Assembly (NCBI RefSeq): GCF_900167045.1
Contig: NZ_FUXJ01000006.1
Coordinates: 62,001-126,000 of the forward strand
Direction: 5' to 3'
DNA from: Legionella maceachernii
Lineage (GTDB): Bacteria; Pseudomonadota; Gammaproteobacteria; Legionellales; Legionellaceae
DNA: 64,000 nt
Both the position numbers and the translations under genes were made by a program. Below, in pieces: positions 30,095 to 38,256 of this stretch. Position 1 is the stretch's first letter. Each line of letters opens with the position of its first letter. The notes under the pieces are model-generated. The model saw only the letters and a program-made list of their open reading frames with translations, was not told where the DNA came from and did not search any database.

Positions 30095-30703
30095 ATGAGT
30101 AATAAAATGAATATTGCGATTCTTACCTTTCAAGGTTTTAATGAAATCGATTCGCTCGTAGCCTTTAGAATGCTTAAATGGCTCGATAAAGCTGATTGGA
30201 ATATCAAAATTTGTTGTCCGGAGGTTGAGGTAATATCAATGGGAGGTTTAGCTATTCGAGCACAAGGTACTCTTGAGGATGCTAGTAATGCTGATGCAGT
30301 TATTGTGGGCTCTGGTTGTATGACTCGAGATATCATTAAAAATGGGGCTATTATGAATCGCATCAATCTCAACCCACATTCTCAAATCATTGGAGCCCAG
30401 TGTTCTGGCACGTTGATGCTCGCGAGGCTTGGAATACTGGGCGATGTTCCTGCTTGCACTGATTCTATTACTAAGCCTTGGGTGCAAGAAGCTGGTATTG
30501 AGGTTCTTTCTCAACCCTTGTTTGCAAAAGATAATGTGGCAACTGCCGGAGGTTGCTTATCCTCAGCCTATCTTAGCGCATGGATAATCGCCAAGTTGAA
30601 TAACTTAGATGCAGCAAAAAAAGCATTACATTATTTTGCGCCGGTGGGTGAGAAAGAAGAATTTGTGAAAAATGCTGTAAAGAATATCTCGCCTTATCTG
30701 TAG
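30095..30703 (+). CDS. DJ-1/PfpI family protein
   Basis: A 202-residue class I glutamine-amidotransferase-like fold. The nucleophile elbow is GAQCSGTLMLA with Cys103, the acidic partner is in GFNEIDSL (Glu17), and VIVGSGCMTRD forms the strand-loop near residue 70. The family includes chaperones, glyoxalase-like and deglycase-like enzymes and amidases. The exact activity cannot be told. It begins 27 bases after abiF on the same strand, so read-through co-expression is possible. A second ATG at 30107 is an alternative start. Confidence 0.88.
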   Translation: MSNKMNIAILTFQGFNEIDSLVAFRMLKWLDKADWNIKICCPEVEVISMGGLAIRAQGTLEDASNADAVIVGSGCMTRDIIKNGAIMNRINLNPHSQIIGAQCSGTLMLARLGILGDVPACTDSITKPWVQEAGIEVLSQPLFAKDNVATAGGCLSSAYLSAWIIAKLNNLDAAKKALHYFAPVGEKEEFVKNAVKNISPYL

Positions 30704-30724
30704 CTGAGATTTTCAAAATTCAGT

Positions 30725-31138
30725 CTACACTTCAACTTTATAGCCCACATCTACATCACATCCCGCCTGTCCACCAAGAATACCCCAATTTTCTCGATTA
30801 GATTCCCTTAAAACAATTTTGATATGATCTTGAGGAATGCCACATGTTTCAAGGTTTTCTGTTAAGCGACGATATAGCCGACGCTTGGTATCAGTGGTGC
30901 GACCAGGAAAGCAATCAATACTAATAATTGTATATAATTCAGGATGATTGTAAGTTTCAAACTTGTTTTTTGTTGGTGGAATGGCAAAACGATGAGGTTC
31001 GTGGACAAAAAGACGAATATTTATAGCATCATCAGAAAGTTGAAAGACCTCTTGTAGAGCAGAATATACTGATCTCATCAAAGTGATCTCTTCTTCTTTT
31101 GTGAACGAATTTCTTATATCTATTGATACAATTGGCAT
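30725..31138 (-). CDS. Tautomerase family protein
   Basis: A 137-residue member of the 4-oxalocrotonate tautomerase superfamily. Pro follows the initiator Met (MPIVSIDI), giving the catalytic N-terminal proline after Met removal. It has the beta-alpha-beta pattern and a second repeat starting at LYTIISIDCFPGR, so this is the long, two-unit subtype. AGGAG lies six bases before the ATG. Substrate unknown. It is convergent with the PfpI gene across 21 bases. Confidence 0.85.
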   Translation of the reverse strand: MPIVSIDIRNSFTKEEEITLMRSVYSALQEVFQLSDDAINIRLFVHEPHRFAIPPTKNKFETYNHPELYTIISIDCFPGRTTDTKRRLYRRLTENLETCGIPQDHIKIVLRESNRENWGILGGQAGCDVDVGYKVEV

Positions 31139-31179
31139 AGATGCTCCTATTTATTTGCTACCCGTATTTTATGCACAGG

Positions 31180-32172
31180 CTATCTCAATTTTTTAGTAAA
31201 CCATAAAATTAAATCATCATCGAGAGAATAAATTTGTCCTGGCACTGTGGGCTGATAGTCATAAGTCACACCTAAACCATCTGGTAGATAACCTCTTTTT
31301 ACATAAAGTCGTTGAGCCTGACCATATCCTCCATCAGCACCCCCATACAATCCTACGCCAATTCCTACAACGTCACTTTGGCTTGCGGCCTTTTCTTCAG
31401 CTACTTGAAGTAAAGTACTACCTATCCCAGATTGACGAAATTCTGGAAGTACATTTAAGTCCATAATTTCGGGAATACTTTTGCTAACAAAAGGTTCATA
31501 TTGTGATAGCCATTTCAAAGTAATGTATCCTGTAAACTGCTCGCCAAGATAAGCTAACCAAACAATTCTTTCTGATTTCTGTTGCTCTTGGTAATAGCCT
31601 TCAAATAGAGAGGCGGATTTTTGCCAACTTACTCTCTGAAAGGCATCAATAATGGTTGGAATGTCAGCCAAACTTAATGGTTTAATAGATACAGTTTTAT
31701 TGCTACCCGAACTTTCAAGATTTTTAACCATATAAACCATGTCCCATTCGTACTCCTGTGGTTTCAAATTAAAAAGAGGAATAAAACCAGTCGATTGATA
31801 AAATTGATAGGTCTTCATGTAATTTTCTTCTTTTTCAGAAGGGCTTAATGTTTCAACTGTCATCGTCTTAGCTTCATGCTTTTTTGCAAATTCACAGGCA
31901 GCATCAATCAGTTGTTCTCCTATGGTTTGGCGGTGAAAAGCACGCAAAACGGCCATCCAATAAATATTGGCATTGTTAGGATAGGGAAAATTAATGGAAA
32001 TAAGCCCAATGTAATTACCATTCTTTTTAGCGGCAAAATTTGCATACGCTTTTACACCCTGAGCATAATGTTCGTTGGCTTCAGGTAAACCAAAATATTC
32101 AGGTAAATCAGCTGTGATTTTTCGGCACAACGATTCAGCTAATTCCGCAGTTATGTTTTCAATAGTAATCAT
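31180..32172 (-). CDS. Tandem GNAT acetyltransferase
   Basis: A 330-residue protein made of two GCN5-type acetyltransferase domains. The N-terminal domain (about 1-140) has the acetyl-CoA loop region FHRQTIGEQLIDAACEFAKK. The C-terminal domain (about 150-330) has the clear motif A FRQSGIGSTLLQVAEEKA. The ATG overlaps the stop of the preceding GrpB-GNAT gene (ATGA) and has GGGAAG upstream, so the pair is translationally coupled. Substrate unknown; two-domain GNATs of this type include antibiotic- and amino-acid-modifying enzymes. Confidence 0.88.
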   Translation of the reverse strand: MITIENITAELAESLCRKITADLPEYFGLPEANEHYAQGVKAYANFAAKKNGNYIGLISINFPYPNNANIYWMAVLRAFHRQTIGEQLIDAACEFAKKHEAKTMTVETLSPSEKEENYMKTYQFYQSTGFIPLFNLKPQEYEWDMVYMVKNLESSGSNKTVSIKPLSLADIPTIIDAFQRVSWQKSASLFEGYYQEQQKSERIVWLAYLGEQFTGYITLKWLSQYEPFVSKSIPEIMDLNVLPEFRQSGIGSTLLQVAEEKAASQSDVVGIGVGLYGGADGGYGQAQRLYVKRGYLPDGLGVTYDYQPTVPGQIYSLDDDLILWFTKKLR

Positions 32173-33122
32173 AATATCTTCCCTACAGCAGTATCTTCAG
32201 GAGAGCCTTCATAACCATCGGGATCATCAAAAAGCATATCGGCGTAACCATTGGATCTATAGAATTTTAGCGCATCTGGAGATGATTCAATATGCAAACT
32301 CTTATATCCTTGGCTTTTGAGCCATTTTTCGCATAACGTTAAGAATTGACCACCATATTTATGGTTTCTTTTTATCTCATCGATAACAATAATGCGCATT
32401 GCTGCCCGTTGATGAGGCCACAATTGCAGATGAGCATAACCAATAATTTCGGTACCTTGGTATAAAACAAAATGGACATGAGAAATATGATCAAAAGTCC
32501 AGGTATATGGATCAGAGATTCCGGCTTTATCAAAAAAATAAAATTGCCTAAAATGACGCACTGCGTTCCATTCTCGTGTGGTCAACGCTTTAACTATTCT
32601 TAATCCATTAAAACCTGCTTTCTTATCAATGCTCGCAATAAACTCATCTTTACCAAGACAATATGCGTTAATATCATCAGGATATTGGTGTGCTAAGTCT
32701 TGTTTTAAATGAGCATAGGCATTCCTGTCTTCTGGATGATTTCTCATCCAATCTCGAAATTTTAAATGCCGCTCAATTTCAGGGCTGCCTACCTCAAAAG
32801 CATGTACGTGATGAGTTCTTTGGTTCCCTCCTTTTTGGAAATAGCGACGAAAAGGCATACCATACTCACCTTTGGCTTCATATCCAAGTGCTGACATCGC
32901 AGTATTGGTATCATCCACTTTAGTGATATTCAAAACCACAGGCATCATATCAATTACAGGTTTTGCTGCCAAGTTTGGAACCGAAGTTGATCCGATATGG
33001 TGGATCTCAATGCAATTCCCGCCTAATGCAATTTTGATTTCTTTTGCCTCTTCTACAAACTGTTTAGGCCAGCTGACATCATAAGGAACGACTTGAATTA
33101 ATCTATTTTGTTTGATTGACAT
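32169..33122 (-). CDS. GrpB-GNAT fusion protein
   Basis: A 317-residue fusion. Residues about 5-165 match the GrpB/UPF0157 nucleotidyltransferase-like family (VVPYDVSWPKQF, then EIHHIGSTSVPNLAAKPVIDMM). Residues about 175-317 form a GNAT domain (EIKRNHKYGGQFLTLCEKWLKSQ, SPDALKFYRSNGY). GrpB-GNAT fusions occur in several bacteria, but their substrate is not known. It is the first gene of a two-gene unit with the tandem GNAT downstream. Confidence 0.88.
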   Translation of the reverse strand: MSIKQNRLIQVVPYDVSWPKQFVEEAKEIKIALGGNCIEIHHIGSTSVPNLAAKPVIDMMPVVLNITKVDDTNTAMSALGYEAKGEYGMPFRRYFQKGGNQRTHHVHAFEVGSPEIERHLKFRDWMRNHPEDRNAYAHLKQDLAHQYPDDINAYCLGKDEFIASIDKKAGFNGLRIVKALTTREWNAVRHFRQFYFFDKAGISDPYTWTFDHISHVHFVLYQGTEIIGYAHLQLWPHQRAAMRIIVIDEIKRNHKYGGQFLTLCEKWLKSQGYKSLHIESSPDALKFYRSNGYADMLFDDPDGYEGSPEDTAVGKIL

Positions 33123-33378
33123 GATTTAATTTCCATTCTGATTATCAGGCAAAAATCCGCCTACTTGATTACGTCAGTTGTTTGACTAAAAAGGTTTTTA
33201 AGTATGATCAACTGTGACAAGGCACGTAGCTATAATGATAACGAATAAATACCACCGATACGGCCTGCTCTTTGAAAAATAAATTTTAGCACACACACAG
33301 ACACACCTTGAATAATGATTGTCTTACTTAAAAGTAGACATACGGTATTTTATCATGGTTTTGGCTAGCCTATTTCAG

Positions 33379-33828
33379 TTAAAAATGAAGTTGCATGTCT
33401 TTGTGAGGGATTCCTGCATCTAGATATTCATCACTACAAATTACAAATCCCAATTTTTCATAAAATGGGATGGCATAAGTTTGAGATCCAAGCATGGCCT
33501 TTTTGACCTGATGATTCTGTTGTATATCCCCTATTATAAAATTCATCAGGACATGATCTAGTCCCTGGCCTTGATAGGCTTCTAAAATAGCTACGCGCTC
33601 AATTTTAGCAAAATCACCTGAATAACGAACACGTGCGGTACCCATTGGCAGTTGATTGAAAAACAAGAGGTAATGCTCACTACTGGAGTCCAACCCATCG
33701 ACCTCTTCATGAATAGGAACTTTTTGCCCCTCTACAAATATTTGATGTCGAATGGCAAGACAAGCTTGAATATTTGTTGCATCAGAAACCTTTTTTACCA
33801 AACTGTTGTGGTGTGGCTTCATGTTCAT
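33379..33828 (-). CDS. GNAT family N-acetyltransferase
   Basis: A 149-residue single GNAT domain: AIRHQIFVEGQKVPIHEEVDG near the N-terminus is typical of the ElaA/YjcF branch, and the acetyl-CoA loop is EAYQGQGLDHVLMN. Substrate unknown. Its start overlaps the last 47 bases of the broken terminase-like gene, so it may depend on translation of that gene, which is now frameshifted. A second Met two codons in is an alternative start. Confidence 0.87.
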   Translation of the reverse strand: MNMKPHHNSLVKKVSDATNIQACLAIRHQIFVEGQKVPIHEEVDGLDSSSEHYLLFFNQLPMGTARVRYSGDFAKIERVAILEAYQGQGLDHVLMNFIIGDIQQNHQVKKAMLGSQTYAIPFYEKLGFVICSDEYLDAGIPHKDMQLHF

Positions 33829-34248
33829 GACTTCTTCTCTTTTCTAGTGCCTCTACTTGTGTAATTAAATGTGCAATCAAATTTTCTTCCATTTCTCTTG
33901 GCGTCATTCTAATCTTTTTCTTGCGCTCTTTAAACTTAAAATCCTCTTTTTTAATTAATGCTAATGCTAATTGGCGCTGTTGATATTGGGCATATCGCAT
34001 CGCGGCATGGATATTTGCTATGAAATCAGTATATACATCAGCGTCTTGATCGCCTCCTCTTACTAATTTTTTCCAGTTAGCCAAGGACGAATATGAAATC
34101 CCTGCACACTTACATGCTGCTTTAAGAGTTAACCCTCTCGATACCCCATCAATCAGAGCATCTTTTATTTCTCGTGTTAACTTCCGTGAATCAGAGCATC
34201 TTTTATTTCTCGTGTTAACTTCCGTGGCCTTCCACCTTTATTTTTCAT
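33782..34248 (-). pseudogene. Terminase-small-subunit-like gene disrupted by a 38-bp tandem duplication
   Basis: The start at 34248 is excellent (AAGGAG seven bases upstream), but the frame stops after 23 codons inside a duplicated 38-bp block. Removing one copy restores a continuous frame of 142 residues: a basic start (GGRPRKLTREIKDALIDG), a helix-turn-helix (KAACKCAGISYSSLANW) and an acidic-basic helical tail. The pattern of GRPxKL, then AC..GIS, then W resembles phage small terminase subunits, which bind packaging sites; in phage satellites such a protein can redirect packaging. The family call is inference. The downstream part (from 34084) stays open but begins at a TTG without support. 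Confidence 0.78.
34151..34226. repeat. Perfect 38-bp tandem duplication
   Basis: 34151-34188 and 34189-34226 are identical. Because 38 is not a multiple of three, the duplication shifts the frame of the terminase-like gene. Perfect identity indicates a recent event, reversible by slippage. Confidence 0.97.
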
Positions 34249-34296
34249 GAATAACTCCTTTTATAGACTGGAAAAATAGAAACTTCAAAAACCTAG

Positions 34297-36126
34297 CTAT
34301 GCTGTGCTAACACTTTGTTTTGAATATTTAACAAATCGTATTGGTTTTTGATCTGGAGTATCTAAGTATTGTAATGAACCAGCATGAAACCAAAAACCAA
34401 GTACCCCTTCCCAATCACCGTTGCGTTGCTTATCGCAAATCCATTTGCAGCCCGCCGCATTAAGAATTTTTGCTTCTTTTTCCTCTAATATGGCTCCGCT
34501 TTCTTTTGCCTGGGTCAGCCGCTCTTTTTCTTTATTTCGCCAAATAATGAAAGAATTATCAGCTAAATCAGAGATTATTCCACTCCCTTTAATATCCAAC
34601 TTGCTTGGTGGTTTTGATTCGTCAAATCCTTTTCTAGGATGAACCACTATATGAATTTGGCAATTATGCTGATTTTTAAAGTCGCATAGCTGATCCATAA
34701 ATACTTTTTGGACGCTGTAATCATCATCAGCAATATCTAATTTCATTAGCGAATCAATAATAAAAACGTCAACCCCATAACGTTGGCGAGCGTATAAAAA
34801 AACATCCAACAATCTTTTAGATTTTGCTGACCCAACAAGATCAAAAAGCCACAACTTGCCTTCATACCATTGATGGATTGCTTCTATGTATTCAATAGCG
34901 GGCTGAGCTAAGGCAGCAGCTTGGCGAGTTAATCTCATTAATAAACGCCTTGGTACTAATTCAAGGCTAGCTATACATACGCGAGCACCTTGCTGCATCA
35001 TGCTTAAAATAATTTGTCCTAGAAATTGACTTTTCCCATGACCATTTATGCCAGTCCAAACTGAAAGTTCACCTGGTCTAAAAAGTATCTTATCAGTAGT
35101 TTTTGTCCAAGGAGCAGAGTACCCTATAAATGCTCCTGGTTGAGGATAGAACTCCCCAATTACTTGATTTACAAATAGGCTCGCCGATTTTAACTCATCA
35201 GGATCTAGTGTTTTTGCTAAATCAAAGCAATCTTTCATTGTTTCGGCGGTAATTCCTGCTTGTAAACATTCATTAGCATCTTTGAAGGGCAGTTTAACAA
35301 CACGACAACGATGCCTGCCTAAACGCTCAATTAACTCTTTTGTTGCAATTTGACCCTCTTGATCATCATCCATGCAAAGAAATATTTCATCAAAAATTGC
35401 TAAGCGCTCAAACTCATATTCTATCCAAGCATGTTTATTGGCACTTCCTGCGCCAAAGGGAATTGATAATGCCGGTAATCCGTATTGAAATAACGTCATT
35501 GCATCAATTTCACCTTCACAAATAATGACAGAACGAGCTTGTGGTGGAAGCATTTGCCAGCCGAATAAACAAGGCTCGCATTTGGCCTCTACGTACATTT
35601 GCTTCTTGCCATTTATACGCTTTAAATTCAGATATTTTATAAATATGAGTTCGTTATCACGAAAATAAGGAAAAATAATTTCGTTGTCTCTCTGTCCTAT
35701 TTGAAATGCTTGAATAGTCTCTGGTTTTAATTTACGCATCTGGGTTAGATAATTCATTACAGAAGATTTATCACTCAATTGTTCTATCTTCTGCTTGGGT
35801 TTAACGAATTTAGAAGTTTTATAAGCATCGAAATGAGGCTGTGATATACCTAAGTAGCAGGCAGCTTCTTTCATAGCCTCATAATTGGTTAGATTGCGTG
35901 ATTGAGTCCAGAGATTGAGTAAATCACCGCTATCCCCCGTAGCAAAATCACACCATATACCAGCTTTCTCCCCCGTAAGGCATACTCCAAGAGATTTTCC
36001 TGATTCCCCGCTAACATTCCCTACCTTCCATTCATTACCAACCTTCTTGCCTTCCGGTAATAAATATCTCGCTATTTCCTCGGCACGCTGAGCTAAACTT
36101 CTTGCAATTTCCTTTGCCATCATCAT
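34297..36126 (-). CDS. Phage-type primase-helicase (TOPRIM plus DnaB-like ATPase)
   Basis: A 609-residue replication protein resembling T7 gp4 and related mobile-element primase-helicases. The N-terminus (about 40-95) has the VCLTGEKAGIWCDFATGDSGDLLNL pattern of primase zinc-binding-type domains without the full Cys set. A TOPRIM domain follows: EGEID at 204-208 and DDD at 253-255. The C-terminal ATPase has Walker A GINGHGKS at 359-366, Walker B around Asp458 (FIIDSL) and a final arginine-rich region. Three consecutive Mets open the frame; GGAG lies about 10 bases upstream of the first. It overlaps closely with the replication protein gene before it. It would allow autonomous replication of the excised island. 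Confidence 0.92.
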   Translation of the reverse strand: MMMAKEIARSLAQRAEEIARYLLPEGKKVGNEWKVGNVSGESGKSLGVCLTGEKAGIWCDFATGDSGDLLNLWTQSRNLTNYEAMKEAACYLGISQPHFDAYKTSKFVKPKQKIEQLSDKSSVMNYLTQMRKLKPETIQAFQIGQRDNEIIFPYFRDNELIFIKYLNLKRINGKKQMYVEAKCEPCLFGWQMLPPQARSVIICEGEIDAMTLFQYGLPALSIPFGAGSANKHAWIEYEFERLAIFDEIFLCMDDDQEGQIATKELIERLGRHRCRVVKLPFKDANECLQAGITAETMKDCFDLAKTLDPDELKSASLFVNQVIGEFYPQPGAFIGYSAPWTKTTDKILFRPGELSVWTGINGHGKSQFLGQIILSMMQQGARVCIASLELVPRRLLMRLTRQAAALAQPAIEYIEAIHQWYEGKLWLFDLVGSAKSKRLLDVFLYARQRYGVDVFIIDSLMKLDIADDDYSVQKVFMDQLCDFKNQHNCQIHIVVHPRKGFDESKPPSKLDIKGSGIISDLADNSFIIWRNKEKERLTQAKESGAILEEKEAKILNAAGCKWICDKQRNGDWEGVLGFWFHAGSLQYLDTPDQKPIRFVKYSKQSVSTA

Positions 36127-36127
36127 G

Positions 36128-36997
36128 TTAAATTACTCCTGCCATAATATCGTCACTTTTCATGTAATTGAATTGCGCTTCATTTTTGTTAGCATTCCCT
36201 ATGAATCGCTCAATATGCTCTGCATCACGCAGAATAAGGCCAATATCGTCATACAACTGTTGGCGGTCATTTTTACCCATGTTGTAGGGGGTGTTTTTAC
36301 AACCATCGATGGCTTGCTTGAGTGCTGATATGGTGTAACCCAATTTGAGTGCTTGCTCTATAGTACGTTTTCTTTTTTTATCCAATTTAGCCAAAGAGTG
36401 GTTCATCGTACGTTGCCAATATTCAAATAGTTGTGTGACAGCATTATTTTCTAAAGTTAAAACATCAACAGGTGAAGTTTTAACTTCACTTATGTGTTTT
36501 TCTTTTTTCTTTCTCTTTTCTTTCTTTTCTATTTCGTCGCTACCCGTCGACAAATATTCGTCGACTATTCCAATAGAATTCCCTGAAACAGGGTCGATTG
36601 CTCTGCTAATATTCATTGAATGCTCATTGGGCAATTGGGGGAATGTAGGCGAGATTAATGTAAGCTCAGATTGCGGCAATGGGTAACGATAAGTGGGTTT
36701 TTCAATTTTCTGATGACTCTTCCAACCAGTTACAATCCAGTAGGACTTATCATTGACGGCATATTCTCTTAAAAGCCCCTGCTCAATAAGCTGGGAAATT
36801 AATCCTTTAATTTCCTCTATAGAAAAATTATCTGCAGATAAAACTTGTGCTTTTAGCTTCACATAAGAAGCAGGATAAACGCCATTATCATCAGCAAAAT
36901 TCCAAAGACCTATAAAAAGTAATCTCGCTAATGGCGAGCAAAATATAATTTGCTCGCTTGTCCAGAACTCACTTTTAATCATTCTATTTCTAGGCAT
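36128..36997 (-). CDS. Phage-like replication protein with winged-helix N-terminus
   Basis: A 289-residue protein. The first 110 residues (SEFWTSEQIIFCSPLARLLFIGLWNFADDNG, then IEEIKGLISQLIEQGLL) match the winged-helix pattern of phage replisome organisers and DnaD/DnaT-like loaders. A low-complexity Lys/Glu linker (about 152-168, KKEKRKKKEKH) leads to a helical C-terminal domain. It lies directly upstream of the primase-helicase, two bases apart, so it probably recognises the island origin and loads the helicase. The role is inference from domain and neighbours. Confidence 0.78.
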   Translation of the reverse strand: MPRNRMIKSEFWTSEQIIFCSPLARLLFIGLWNFADDNGVYPASYVKLKAQVLSADNFSIEEIKGLISQLIEQGLLREYAVNDKSYWIVTGWKSHQKIEKPTYRYPLPQSELTLISPTFPQLPNEHSMNISRAIDPVSGNSIGIVDEYLSTGSDEIEKKEKRKKKEKHISEVKTSPVDVLTLENNAVTQLFEYWQRTMNHSLAKLDKKRKRTIEQALKLGYTISALKQAIDGCKNTPYNMGKNDRQQLYDDIGLILRDAEHIERFIGNANKNEAQFNYMKSDDIMAGVI

Positions 36998-37160
36998 GAT
37001 GACCTCTCATCAGCTGCGACAACTGCTCATCTACCTGTTTTCCTTCTAACCAAAGCTGATGTTTTAGTGCTTCTGGTAATTCATACTCTGTTTCTCGCAC
37101 TGCCTGTAAGAGAGAAAGCTCGCGTTGTAACTCCTTAGCAATAGCCCTATTGTTCTCCAT
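36990..37160 (-). CDS. Small island protein, unknown
   Basis: A 56-residue, Glu/Leu-rich helical protein (ENNRAIAKELQRELSLLQAV). The ATG at 37160 is chosen because GAGGTGG lies just upstream; an earlier in-frame start at 37172 would remove that site. It overlaps the replication gene by eight bases and the AlpA-like gene by 14, so it is part of a tightly packed operon. No function is recognised. Confidence 0.65.
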   Translation of the reverse strand: MENNRAIAKELQRELSLLQAVRETEYELPEALKHQLWLEGKQVDEQLSQLMRGHHA

Positions 37161-37371
37161 GAACCACCTCATTTTTTCCCTGATTGAAATTTACATCGAG
37201 ATTTATTGCCCAGTCCTCAATTTCCTTCCTCAGATACATGGGGCGTTTCCCCAAAGGATTTCGCGGCTTGGGAAAATCGGGAAGTTTTGCAAGTTCATAA
37301 AATTTGGTTGGACCAACCCCTAAAACCTTTTGGACATGTTTGGGATAAAGTAGAATTGGTAGTTCGCTCAA
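37147..37371 (-). CDS. AlpA-family transcriptional regulator / excisionase
   Basis: A 74-residue DNA-binding protein of the AlpA (MerR-like winged helix) family: YPKHVQKVLGVGPTKFYEL, then the wing LPDFPKPRNPLGKRPMYLRKEIEDW. AlpA proteins activate integrase or excision genes of P4-like satellites and are a hallmark of Gram-negative PICIs. The start codon is TTG at 37371, with GAAGGAG eight bases upstream; no ATG is available. It heads the replication operon. Confidence 0.88.
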   Translation of the reverse strand: MSELPILLYPKHVQKVLGVGPTKFYELAKLPDFPKPRNPLGKRPMYLRKEIEDWAINLDVNFNQGKNEVVHGEQ

Positions 37372-37472
37372 AATCGTATCTCCTTCAAAAAAATATAACG
37401 TGACTTCTCTTTTGGAATCTTTCTCAAGGATTCATAAGAAATTATGAAGGAAATTATGTTTTACATCAGGCA

Positions 37473-37517
37473 CCTACGACACAGCATCAAAATCAAGCTC
37501 GTGTCGTAGGGCTGTGT
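37473..37517. repeat. Inverted repeats with two mutually exclusive hairpins
   Basis: CCTACGACAC (37473-37482) pairs with GTGTCGTAGG (37501-37510), a perfect 10-bp stem. The overlapping ACACAGC (37479-37485) can instead pair with GCTGTGT (37511-37517). It lies between the integrase unit and the AlpA-like operon, both on the minus strand, and could be a regulatory switch, a terminator or a protein-binding site. Confidence 0.6.
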
Positions 37518-37518
37518 T

Positions 37519-38256
37519 TTATTGAGTTAGCATGAGTGGCGCGATTTGAATTTGATAAATGGTTAATAGTTTTTCCCACAAAGCTGCATTTAATCTGTAT
37601 TCGATACAATGCTTTATTAATTCGGATATTAATTTTTTTACATTAGAGTGATTTTTCGCCCTATCATATTCTTGGCAATAATACTCTAGCGTTTTATCTG
37701 TTGGCTCAGAGCTTTCAATAAGAGGTGTTGTGACAATTTCTAAAAAAGACTTTAATTCACTACGTTGATAGTATTGGTTTGGGGAAACCAATCCTAATGA
37801 TTCAGCGATGAATAGCAATTCAAAATAGCATTGTCTTATAAGTGAATTTGTACTGTATGGAGATCCATTTTTGCGATTTAAGTTTTTCGAAAATTGGATT
37901 ATATCGTTCCTTGTGCCAAATAGGGCAAAAGGTCTACCGCTCTGCTCAAAGAGACTAATATCTTGATCCAACATTTCTTGAAGAATTTCGTCTTGAAGAG
38001 AAATTAATTTGTTAATCTTCTTTTTTATTTTTTTAAAACCGATCTTACTACTCATTTTTATCAAGACTTGGTAATAATACCACGTGTTATTGATTATGTT
38101 CACATGCTCCATTGAAATTTCATGCTTAATTAAATCACATAACTGTAGGTAAATTGGCACCAGTAATAAGCTGTTCGGATTAATTTTAACATCTGTGTTT
38201 AATGTACGATTTATCATTTGTTTTGCTCGCGCAGGATCTTCGTAAAGTTCGGTCAT
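37519..38256 (-). CDS. Unknown protein coupled to the integrase
   Basis: A 245-residue, largely helical, soluble protein with no signal peptide; I recognise no domain. It contains a Lys-rich segment (KIGFKKIKKKINKLISLQDE, about 93-112). The start codon overlaps the integrase stop (position 38256 shared), so it is made together with the integrase. A role in recombination directionality or maintenance is possible but not shown by the sequence. Confidence 0.72.
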   Translation of the reverse strand: MTELYEDPARAKQMINRTLNTDVKINPNSLLLVPIYLQLCDLIKHEISMEHVNIINNTWYYYQVLIKMSSKIGFKKIKKKINKLISLQDEILQEMLDQDISLFEQSGRPFALFGTRNDIIQFSKNLNRKNGSPYSTNSLIRQCYFELLFIAESLGLVSPNQYYQRSELKSFLEIVTTPLIESSEPTDKTLEYYCQEYDRAKNHSNVKKLISELIKHCIEYRLNAALWEKLLTIYQIQIAPLMLTQ

